A stretch of DNA of 47,501 bases, taken from Clostridia bacterium (GTDB lineage Bacteria > Bacillota > Clostridia > Christensenellales > Aristaeellaceae). The stretch covers positions 1-47,501 of the forward strand of contig JAFYQB010000046.1 in assembly GCA_017547285.1 (NCBI GenBank), in the 5' to 3' direction. A program made the position numbers and the translations under genes. Positions within the stretch are counted from its first letter, which is position 1, and every line of letters starts with the position of its first letter. This document shows positions 41,144-47,501 of the stretch, piece after piece. A model generated the notes under the pieces. That model saw only the letters and a program-made list of their open reading frames with translations, was not told where the DNA came from and did no database searches.

Positions 41144-41259
41144 CTTTGGTTTCAGCTCCTTTCATGCAGCTGTACGCAGATTCAACGAATCAAAAAAGCG
41201 TTTCCGTGCCGTTCTGTTCTGAAAAAAATTCACATACCTTTCGGCAGGGAGGGATGTGC

Positions 41260-42321
41260 ATGAAACAAACGGGCGGCTCAGTGCGGCTTTGCGCAGCGGT
41301 GCTGGCGGCAGCGCTGATCTGGCGCATCATGGGCGCTCCGCTGACCAGACAGGATTTTGTCGATTTGAAAATTCCGATGTGGCAGGCAAGAATTTTGCTT
41401 CCGCAGCGGCTTGGGCGTGTGATAGCGTTGTGGATCGCTGTTCCGGCACAGCCCGCCGCCGCAGAAGCGGAACAGGAGACTGAAAAAGCGGACCGGCAAA
41501 ACGTGATGGTTTACCTTACGCAGGAAGACCGCCTGGCGCAGATGACGATGGCAGAATATGTACAGGGCGTGCTTGCAGCTGAAATGCCGGCTCAATATCA
41601 TCTGGAAGCATTAAAGGCGCAGGCGGTAGCAGCGCGTACCAGGGCGCTCTGGCAAATGCAGCATGGCGGATGCAGCGTGCATCCGCAGGCGGATATCTGC
41701 ACGGACAGCGCGCACTGTCAGGGCTATGCCTTGCCGGAAGAAAAAAGGAAACGCTGGGGCGCCGGCGGCGAGGCATATGAAAGCCGTCTCCGGCAGGCAC
41801 AGCAGGAAACAGCCGGGCAGTGGATTGCCTATGAAAATGAACCCATCACCGTATTATATCACGCCAACAGCGGCGGGCGCACCGAAGATGCGCAGACGGT
41901 ATTCGCACAGGCGCTTCCCTATCTGGTAAGCGTGGAGAGCGATGAGGATCCGAACGGCAGAGACTTTCAGCAGGAAACAGTCTTCAGCTACGAAGAAGCG
42001 GCGCAGAAGCTGGACTGTACGGTCCAGGAGCTTCGGCGGTCCTTTGCTGTTGCCGGTTACACGGACAGCGGAAGGGTGAGCCATGTACAGATCGGGGAAA
42101 AACAGATCCCGGCTGCCGAACTGCGCAGGCGTCTGGGCCTGCGCAGCACGTGGTTTACCGTCGTCATGAATGAGGAACAGCTGGTGTTTCAGCAGCGCGG
42201 CTACGGCCATGGCGTGGGCATGAGCCAGTCCGGCGCAAACAGGATGGCAGCTTCCGGCGCGGATTACCGGCAGATCCTTCAGCATTACTATACGGGCGTT
42301 GAGATCGTTTTTTCAGAATAG
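41260..42321 (+). CDS. spoIID: Stage II sporulation protein D (lytic transglycosylase)
   Basis: This 353-residue protein of the engulfment machinery cleaves glycan strands. An N-terminal membrane helix (about 7-25) is followed by the SpoIID domain: TMAEYVQGVLAAEMPAQYHL holds the catalytic Glu108, then ALKAQAVAARTRALWQM, YHANSGGRTEDA, and the C-terminal RGYGHGVGMSQSGANRMA. The ATG at 41260 has GGGAGGG seven bases upstream; a nearby ATG at 41254 is too close. CATACCTT at about 41232 resembles a sigma-E -10, but no matching -35 is found. spoIIQ-like and glmS genes follow. It ends in TAG. Confidence 0.95.
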   Translation: MKQTGGSVRLCAAVLAAALIWRIMGAPLTRQDFVDLKIPMWQARILLPQRLGRVIALWIAVPAQPAAAEAEQETEKADRQNVMVYLTQEDRLAQMTMAEYVQGVLAAEMPAQYHLEALKAQAVAARTRALWQMQHGGCSVHPQADICTDSAHCQGYALPEEKRKRWGAGGEAYESRLRQAQQETAGQWIAYENEPITVLYHANSGGRTEDAQTVFAQALPYLVSVESDEDPNGRDFQQETVFSYEEAAQKLDCTVQELRRSFAVAGYTDSGRVSHVQIGEKQIPAAELRRRLGLRSTWFTVVMNEEQLVFQQRGYGHGVGMSQSGANRMAASGADYRQILQHYYTGVEIVFSE

Positions 42322-42362
42322 GGTTTTCCGGAACGGGGCAGACTGCTCCGGGAGGGATGACG

Positions 42363-43064
42363 ATGCAGCCGAAAAAGATCTGGAACGCAGTCAGGGAAGC
42401 CTATGCGCAATATGACCGCTTTATGGAAAAACAGGGATTCGGGATCGTACTGGCCGTCTGCGTGCTGATCATTGGCGCAAGCGCCGCATATACTTTTTAT
42501 TTTCGTGAACAGCTGGCGGGACAAACCGTTATCCTGGAAGACAGTGCAGAACCGGCGGGCGTACAGGAGATGCAGACGCTTGCACAGGCGCAGGAACTGG
42601 TAAGCAGCCATAGCGCAATGCATACGGCTGCGCCCAAAACTGTGCCTTTCAGTTTTGCGCAGCCGGTGGAAGGGTTTCTGGACCGGGATTATTCCATGCT
42701 GGAACCGCAGTATTTTGCGCAGGCCAACTATTACCGCCTGCATCCCGGCATCGATCTTCAGGCGCCGTACGGAACGACCGTGCATTCATGCGCATCCGGG
42801 CGGGTGATGAACGTGTGGCAGGATCATGAGCTCGGACTGTGCATCCGCATCCGGCACGAACGCGGATATGAGGCGGTTTATGCCGGCTTAAGCGATGCGG
42901 GTTATGTGCAGGCGGGCGATCCTGTTGCTCAGAGCCAGATTATCGGTCATGTGGGCAACGGCGTGCTGGCGGAAAAAGATGCAGAGTCGCATCTGCATCT
43001 GGAAGTGTGGCTGAATGAAACGCCGGTGGACCCGGTGGAGCTGTTTTTGGGAATCCTTCAATAA
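42363..43064 (+). CDS. spoIIQ: SpoIIQ-like membrane protein with LytM (M23) domain
   Basis: This is a 233-residue protein. One membrane helix (about 27-46) is followed by a linker and a LytM domain. HPGIDLQAPYGTTVHSCASG supplies His127 and Asp131, and ESHLHLEVW supplies His210 and His212. Thus the zinc-binding residues are kept, as in clostridial SpoIIQ and unlike B. subtilis SpoIIQ, which lost a ligand. It follows spoIID by about 40 bases, the clostridial order. SpoIIQ spans the forespore membrane and binds SpoIIIAH. The start is the second ATG (42363), which has better spacing from GGAGGG. A vegetative M23 endopeptidase is the alternative. Confidence 0.88.
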   Translation: MQPKKIWNAVREAYAQYDRFMEKQGFGIVLAVCVLIIGASAAYTFYFREQLAGQTVILEDSAEPAGVQEMQTLAQAQELVSSHSAMHTAAPKTVPFSFAQPVEGFLDRDYSMLEPQYFAQANYYRLHPGIDLQAPYGTTVHSCASGRVMNVWQDHELGLCIRIRHERGYEAVYAGLSDAGYVQAGDPVAQSQIIGHVGNGVLAEKDAESHLHLEVWLNETPVDPVELFLGILQ

Positions 43065-43081
43065 CGGGGGAGGAAATGGAC

Positions 43082-44911
43082 ATGTGCGGAATTGTGGGAT
43101 ATATCGGCCAAAGGCCGGCGGCGGATATTCTGCTTCATGGTCTGGAAAGCCTGTCATACCGGGGATATGACAGCGCGGGGATTGCTGTGCGGGAGGAAAA
43201 CGGAACGGTTGCTGTCCGCAAATCCAGCGGAAAGCTGGAACGGCTGAAACAACTGCTGAAAGTGCAGCCCGTAAGCGGCTGTGAGGGAATCGGTCATACC
43301 CGCTGGGCCACGCATGGCGAGCCGAGCGATGTGAACGCCCATCCGCATACGGATGAGAGCGGCAGAATAGCGGTTGTCCATAACGGCATCATTGAAAACT
43401 ACGATCTGCTGCGCAGCAGGCTGGAAGCGGCCGGCGCGGTTTTGAAAGGTCAAACGGATACGGAGGTCATCGCCTGCCTGCTGGGGCGGATGTATGGCGG
43501 CAGCATGCTGGATACGCTTCTGGAATTGCAGAAACTGCTCCAGGGCAGATATGCCATTGCCGTCATGTGCGGACAGGAACCCGGTAGACTTTTTTGCGTT
43601 AAAAGCGGAAGCCCGCTTGTCGCCGCGCACCGGGAGGGCGAGAGCTTTCTGGCTTCGGACATTCCAGCGCTGCTGTTTCATTCGCGTGATGTGCTGATTC
43701 TTAAGGACCGTGAGACCGCTGTGCTGACAAATGAGGGGGTTCAAGTATATGATGAAAACGGACGGCTTTGCCCGAGGGAAACTTTTCATGTAGCATGGTC
43801 TCAGGAAAGCGCGGAGAAAAACGGTTACGCTCACTATATGCTCAAGGAAATTCACGAACAGCCAATTGCGCTGGAAAAGACGTTTGAGCGTGGAAACGAT
43901 CTGCTCCGCCCTGAATGGCTGCCGGTCGACAGAGAAACTGCGCGGAACCTGAAAAAAGTGACCATCGCCGCCTGCGGAACCGCATATCACGCAGGCGTTT
44001 TGGCCAAATATGCTTTGGAAACACTGGCGCGGCTGCCTGTTGAGGTGGAAACAGCCGGCGAGTACCGCTACCGCCAGCCGGTCGCGCAGAAGAACGAGCT
44101 GTTTATCGCTGTATCCCAAAGCGGGGAAACGGCGGATACGCTGGCAGCGCTTGAGGAAGCACGGAAAAACGGTGTCCGTTCCATCGCGATATGCAACACG
44201 GTTGGTTCTTCCATCGCACGCGCAGCCGGTGAAGCCAATACCCTGTACACCTGCGCCGGGCCGGAAATCGCTGTGGCCAGCACAAAGGCGTACCTGACGC
44301 AGGCTGAATTGTTTGTGATGATCTCCGCCGCGCTGGGCATGCTGCGGGGAACGCTGCCGGTTCAGCGGGCTTTGGAAATCCGGAATGCATTGAATGAACT
44401 GCCTAAAAAGGCGCGTCAGACGCTTTTGCTTCAGGAACAGATCCGGCAGCTGTGCGAACGCTTTTCTCATTGCGAACATGTGTTTTTTACAGGCCGCGGC
44501 ATGGATTATGCCCTTGCCATGGAAGGCGCGCTCAAACTGAAGGAAGTCAGCTATCTTTTCAGCGAAGCCTATGCAGCCGGCGAGCTCAAGCATGGCCCGA
44601 TCGCGCTGCTTCAGTCTGGCAGACTGGTCGTTGCCGGGATCACACAGCCTCATGTGATGGAAAAAATGCTTGCCAATCTGCAGGAGATCCGCGCAAGGAA
44701 AGCGCAGGTGCTGGCTATTTGCCCGGAAAAAATGGCGGATCGGGTGAAACCGCACACGGATGAAATGTTGGTGATTCCGGATACGGATGATTGCCTTGCA
44801 CCGCTTCTGGCAGCTGTGCCGATGCAGCTGTTTGCCTACTTTATGGCCCGGATCAGAGGCTGTGATGTGGATCAGCCACGCAATCTGGCCAAAAGCGTTA
44901 CGGTGGAGTAA
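43082..44911 (+). CDS. glmS: Glutamine-fructose-6-phosphate aminotransferase
   Basis: This 609-residue enzyme makes glucosamine-6-phosphate, the first step to UDP-GlcNAc for peptidoglycan. The start at 43082 places Cys directly after the initiator Met (M-CGIVGYIG), as needed for the N-terminal nucleophile; GGAGG lies eight bases upstream. HTRWATHGEPSDVNAHPH and HNGIIENY complete the glutaminase domain. Two SIS domains follow (SQSGETADT; EVSYLFSEAYAAGELKHG), and it ends DQPRNLAKSVTVE. Only 17 bases separate it from the spoIIQ-like gene: there is no glmS ribozyme and no promoter in between, so it appears to share the sporulation-gene transcript. A second housekeeping copy elsewhere is possible. 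Confidence 0.97.
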   Translation: MCGIVGYIGQRPAADILLHGLESLSYRGYDSAGIAVREENGTVAVRKSSGKLERLKQLLKVQPVSGCEGIGHTRWATHGEPSDVNAHPHTDESGRIAVVHNGIIENYDLLRSRLEAAGAVLKGQTDTEVIACLLGRMYGGSMLDTLLELQKLLQGRYAIAVMCGQEPGRLFCVKSGSPLVAAHREGESFLASDIPALLFHSRDVLILKDRETAVLTNEGVQVYDENGRLCPRETFHVAWSQESAEKNGYAHYMLKEIHEQPIALEKTFERGNDLLRPEWLPVDRETARNLKKVTIAACGTAYHAGVLAKYALETLARLPVEVETAGEYRYRQPVAQKNELFIAVSQSGETADTLAALEEARKNGVRSIAICNTVGSSIARAAGEANTLYTCAGPEIAVASTKAYLTQAELFVMISAALGMLRGTLPVQRALEIRNALNELPKKARQTLLLQEQIRQLCERFSHCEHVFFTGRGMDYALAMEGALKLKEVSYLFSEAYAAGELKHGPIALLQSGRLVVAGITQPHVMEKMLANLQEIRARKAQVLAICPEKMADRVKPHTDEMLVIPDTDDCLAPLLAAVPMQLFAYFMARIRGCDVDQPRNLAKSVTVE

Positions 44912-44919
44912 AAAACAGC

Positions 44920-44948
44920 TTGACAGACGAACACCCCTTTCCTATACT
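44920..44948 (+). promoter_or_regulatory. Sigma-A promoter of the TIM-barrel isomerase gene
   Basis: TTGACA (44920-44925), 17 bases, TATACT (44943-44948), about 30 bases before the start codon at 44979. Confidence 0.8.
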
Positions 44949-44978
44949 GACACCAGAAGGAAAGGGGCGTTTTTGCGT

Positions 44979-45782
44979 ATGAAAATTGGCGTTTTTCTGG
45001 ATCATCTTCGGGATGCGAGCACTCAGACCGGCGAACCGCTGAACAAAATCGCGCTGCGTGCTGCGCAGGCAGGCATTGAATTTGTGCATGTAAACGGCAA
45101 TTTCTGGATGGAAAATGAGGCCCGTGTGGATGAACTGCTGGAACAGGCAGGTCTGTACGTGGGAAGTTCGGATAATATTTTTCATTTTACGCAGAACAGG
45201 GATCTGGATAAAGCGGAAAAGCTGATCCGTTTTTTGTCCCGCAAGGGCGTGGAACAGCTGCTGCTGATTCCCGGCTTTGTGCATGCGGCGCAGAGCCGTC
45301 AGTCCGCCATGGACGAAGCAGCCCGGTGCATGAAGGAACTGATGTATCTGGCCCGAAGCCTGCATGTGAAATGTTCGCTGGAGGATTATGATAATGCTTC
45401 GGCGCCCTTTGGCACATGGCAGGAGCTGAAATGGTATGTTGATCAGATCCCGGAACTGGGGATCAGCTTTGATACCGGCAATTTTGCTTTCTTTGGTCAG
45501 CATGCGCTGGAGGCTTATGAGCAGCTCAAACCCCATATCTGCCATGTGCATCTCAAGGACCGCAAATATTCGGGCCGTTCCGGTGAAGAACCGCTCAGAG
45601 CGCTGGACGGAAAACTGCTGTATCCCTCCTCCGTGGGCGGAGGCGAAATGCCTGTGAAGGAAATTGTGAGCGACCTGAAAAAGAACGGCTATCAGGGCGG
45701 CGTATTGATCGAACACTTTGGCTCGGCGGACATGATGGCGGATATGCTGGCGTCGGCAGAGTGGCTGAAAGCATACGCCTGA
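44979..45782 (+). CDS. Sugar phosphate isomerase/epimerase (AP-endonuclease-2-type TIM barrel)
   Basis: This 267-residue cytoplasmic protein belongs to the xylose-isomerase-like TIM-barrel family. Metal ligands at the family's positions are seen: Glu in CSLEDYDN, Asp in ISFDTGNFAF, His in HICHVHLKDRKY and Glu in VLIEHFGS. The start at 44979 fits the consensus promoter just upstream; AAGGGG lies 11 bases before it, and an open frame upstream is antisense-like extension. The gene stands alone. Family members act on sugars, inositols or hydroxypyruvate; the substrate cannot be told here. Confidence 0.9.
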   Translation: MKIGVFLDHLRDASTQTGEPLNKIALRAAQAGIEFVHVNGNFWMENEARVDELLEQAGLYVGSSDNIFHFTQNRDLDKAEKLIRFLSRKGVEQLLLIPGFVHAAQSRQSAMDEAARCMKELMYLARSLHVKCSLEDYDNASAPFGTWQELKWYVDQIPELGISFDTGNFAFFGQHALEAYEQLKPHICHVHLKDRKYSGRSGEEPLRALDGKLLYPSSVGGGEMPVKEIVSDLKKNGYQGGVLIEHFGSADMMADMLASAEWLKAYA

Positions 45783-45794
45783 CGATCCGGTTTG

Positions 45795-45823
45795 TTGCCT
45801 ATCTTGTCTGTTTGTGATAAAAT
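45795..45823 (+). promoter_or_regulatory. Sigma-A promoter of the large secreted protein
   Basis: TTGCCT (45795-45800), 17 bases, TAAAAT (45818-45823), 57 bases before the start at 45881. Confidence 0.7.
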
Positions 45824-45880
45824 AGAAGGAAGAATGGATTTTCCAACGTCAGGGAAGTCCGGAAGGAAGGATGTGCCCGC

Positions 45881-47410
45881 ATGCGCAAAGTGATTCTGTG
45901 GCTGGCAGCCGCGCTGGCTTTGATGATTTGTTCGCCTGCTCTGGCGGAAACGTATATCATCGACGATCTTTACGCCAGCATTGAGATTCCGGGAGAATAC
46001 GTGGTGCTGACTCCAAAGAATCTGCCCAACTATGCCCAGTGGCTGGAAGCGCGCGGCGGAAGCCTGGAGGAAACCAGCGCGGATTTTGAAAGGCGCGGCG
46101 TTGAACTGCAGGCATGGACGGAAAAGTTTGACCTTTGCTTTGAACTTCGCGCTACCCGAAACCAGGCGACTGAGCTGATTTTCGATGTGAATGAACAGAG
46201 CGAGGCAGTACGCAGGGATTACCGCACCAGCCACTATCCCAACAATGAATATGAGGGATATGATTTTTCCAGCTCCGAATGGAAAAACACGGGGCTCAAC
46301 GGGCGATTCCTGATTTTGAAGTATGTGAAGCGGGATAACAGCGAGGTTTTGCACCGCGGCTTCATGCGCCGTACCATTCGCAATGGTTATCAGATCGATT
46401 TTGATATGCAGGTACACGGCCGCGGCGCAACGGACAAGGACAACGGCAAACTGAACAAGATCTGGGAAACGTTCGATTTTATTGAAATTCACCCCATGCC
46501 GCCCAAGGCTGCCGCCAAGATCGCCATAACCAGGGAACCCCCGCAGGAAACCAACCAGAAAACCTTTTCCATCGAGGGCACGGCGGAACCCGGCGTCAGG
46601 TTTACGGCGGTTGTAATGCGCCTGAACGACCCGGAGCCTGTTGTGATCGAGGCAGCGGCCAACAAAAACGGCGTATTTGAAATGCCGGTCACCCTGCCCA
46701 AGGACGGCGTGTTTGTGGTTACGCTGACGGCGGAATATCAGGATGACGAAGTGATGGAAATGGTCTATCCCGTCACCTACCAGAGCACCCTGCTGGCAGT
46801 CAACTTTACCACCAAACCGGGCGAAGTATCCACGCAGGACTCGGTCAAGTTTGCCGGCACGGGCGAGCCGGGCGCGTCCATTCAGGTTTTTGTGAACAAC
46901 GAGGCTGTGCTGACCAAAAAGGTTACGGCGGAAGGAAAATTTGCCTTTACCGTGGATGCCGAGGAAGAAGGGCCTTATGATGTTTCGCTGGTATTCAGCA
47001 AAAAGAAGCTGGCAGACCGGCGCTTTACCTTCAGCTTTACCCGCAAATGGACGGATGAGGATATGATGGCGTATCTCAAAAAGCAGTCCATCAGCCCCAC
47101 GTATGCCCAGTTGACCAAGGAAATGGTCAAATATGAAGGCCGAATCATGGCTTTCAAATCCTATATTCTGGATGTAAGCCCCAGCGGGGACGAATACATT
47201 GTGCGCATGGCGCTGAACAGGAGCGAAGGCAAATACAAGAACATCATTCTGGTTACCACCCGTCAGGAGCCCGCGTTTGAAGTAGGTGACCGCGTGATGA
47301 TGTACGGTACGTGCGAAGGCATGTCGCTGAGCACTGGCACCGTGGAAGACGACGTGGACGAGGAAAGCTATCCCTGCTTTGAACTTTTGCTGTTTGCATC
47401 GCTGGAATAA
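45881..47410 (+). CDS. Secreted multidomain protein with Ig-like repeats
   Basis: This is a 509-residue exported protein. The signal peptide is MRKVILWLAAALALMICSPA with cleavage expected after ALA (residue 22). Residues about 23-205 form an unrecognised alpha/beta domain. Two Ig/Big-type beta modules follow (about 213-305, with FSIEGTAEPGVRFTAVV, and about 307-388, with VKFAGTGEPGASIQVFVNNE), each with the bacterial Ig-like GxGEPGAxVxV pattern. The C-terminal domain (about 395-509) has alternating strands with YEGRIMAFKSYILDV and FEVGDRVMMYGTCEG, which could be an OB-like fold. There is no lipobox or LPXTG. GGAAGGA precedes the ATG. It is monocistronic, with its own promoter and terminator. 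A cell-surface or envelope role is likely. Confidence 0.85.
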   Translation: MRKVILWLAAALALMICSPALAETYIIDDLYASIEIPGEYVVLTPKNLPNYAQWLEARGGSLEETSADFERRGVELQAWTEKFDLCFELRATRNQATELIFDVNEQSEAVRRDYRTSHYPNNEYEGYDFSSSEWKNTGLNGRFLILKYVKRDNSEVLHRGFMRRTIRNGYQIDFDMQVHGRGATDKDNGKLNKIWETFDFIEIHPMPPKAAAKIAITREPPQETNQKTFSIEGTAEPGVRFTAVVMRLNDPEPVVIEAAANKNGVFEMPVTLPKDGVFVVTLTAEYQDDEVMEMVYPVTYQSTLLAVNFTTKPGEVSTQDSVKFAGTGEPGASIQVFVNNEAVLTKKVTAEGKFAFTVDAEEEGPYDVSLVFSKKKLADRRFTFSFTRKWTDEDMMAYLKKQSISPTYAQLTKEMVKYEGRIMAFKSYILDVSPSGDEYIVRMALNRSEGKYKNIILVTTRQEPAFEVGDRVMMYGTCEGMSLSTGTVEDDVDEESYPCFELLLFASLE

Positions 47411-47414
47411 TGCA

Positions 47415-47449
47415 AAACGCATCCGCGCTATAATGCGCGGATGCGTTTC
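47415..47449 (+). terminator. Terminator after the large secreted protein
   Basis: A 14-pair perfect stem (47415-47428 with 47435-47448), a six-base loop (TATAAT), and a stem end of TTT. It begins four bases past the stop. Confidence 0.82.
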
Positions 47450-47476
47450 AGCTTGTCGATAAACCCATTGGGAGGC

Positions 47477-47500
47477 GTCGGAGGGCCGCAGCCCTCCGAC
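47477..47500. repeat. Perfect GC-rich inverted repeat at the window edge
   Basis: GTCGGAGGGC (47477-47486) pairs with GCCCTCCGAC (47491-47500) over a CGCA loop, just past the terminator at 47415. It may belong to a dispersed repeat or to a feature that continues beyond the window; no second copy is seen here. Confidence 0.6.
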
Positions 47501-47501
47501 T

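Noticed and set aside
41226..41245. Sigma-E promoter of spoIID
   Set aside because: CATACCTT resembles a sigma-E -10, but no -35 match is found at the required distance. Left as unproven.
43065..43081. glmS ribozyme
   Set aside because: Only 17 bases separate the spoIIQ-like stop from the glmS start, far too short for the ribozyme.
45692..47422. 576-codon open frame antisense to the large secreted protein
   Set aside because: No ribosome site and no motifs; the plus strand has a signal peptide, promoter and terminator.

Overview
The window looks like chromosomal DNA of an endospore-lineage Bacillota, most likely class Clostridia. The evidence is the gene set and its order: a zinc-ribbon protein, Nif3, trmK, sigA, dnaG and dGTPase cluster; rplU-prp-rpmA with the Firmicute-type extended L27; spoIID followed by a spoIIQ-like LytM gene; and consensus sigma-A promoters, strong AGGAGG ribosome sites and frequent TTG/GTG starts. 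Base composition by eye is moderately GC-rich. I cannot assign a genus. There are no rRNA or tRNA genes, no CRISPR array, no insertion sequence and no phage genes.

Layout. 1-7.4 kb: a partial glycosyltransferase-like gene (-), a secreted protein of unknown function (+), upp (-), and a surface-sugar operon (+) made of a polyprenyl-phosphate sugar transferase, a nucleotidyltransferase and galE. 7.6-16.3 kb (-): rplM-rpsI with a structured leader, pyrimidine-nucleoside phosphorylase, and the replication/transcription cluster from dgt through dnaG and sigA to trmK, nif3 and the zinc-ribbon gene. 16.3-21.4 kb: dnaX-rsmA (+), a convergent membrane protein with an Mrr-like domain (-), and a nadD-yqeK fusion followed by rsfS (+). 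21.4-24.9 kb: a two-component pair whose sensor kinase is interrupted by an in-frame TAG, a 40-residue membrane protein, a DUF951 gene and lepB. 24.9-31.4 kb: GNAT and SGNH genes, the metNIQ methionine importer behind a leader, a ribbon-helix-helix gene divergent from a small unknown gene, ahcY and a DUF554 gene. 31.4-36.8 kb (-): rplU-prp-rpmA, then rluB followed by three accessory genes. 36.9-47.5 kb: DUF4342 with a second, intact two-component system (+), a D,D-carboxypeptidase (-), spoIID-spoIIQ-glmS (+), a TIM-barrel isomerase and a large secreted protein (+).

Two places stand out. First, metNIQ is preceded by a strong promoter, a well-initiated 26-codon reading frame with six Cys and several Met codons, and an intrinsic terminator. 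It has the layout of a ribosome-mediated attenuator, in a place where an S-box or T-box would be expected. Second, between rluB and the rplU promoter lies a tight three-gene unit: a two-helix membrane protein, an Hsp70/actin-fold ATPase with its own membrane hairpin, and a protein that resembles Tpt1/KptA ADP-ribosyltransferase-fold RNA phosphotransferases. I do not recognise this combination. It is my best candidate for an undescribed system.

Genes that plausibly work together are: the sugar transferase, nucleotidyltransferase and galE in envelope polysaccharide synthesis; metNIQ and ahcY in the methionine/SAM cycle; prp and rpmA in L27 maturation; and spoIID and spoIIQ in engulfment, with glmS attached to the same transcript.
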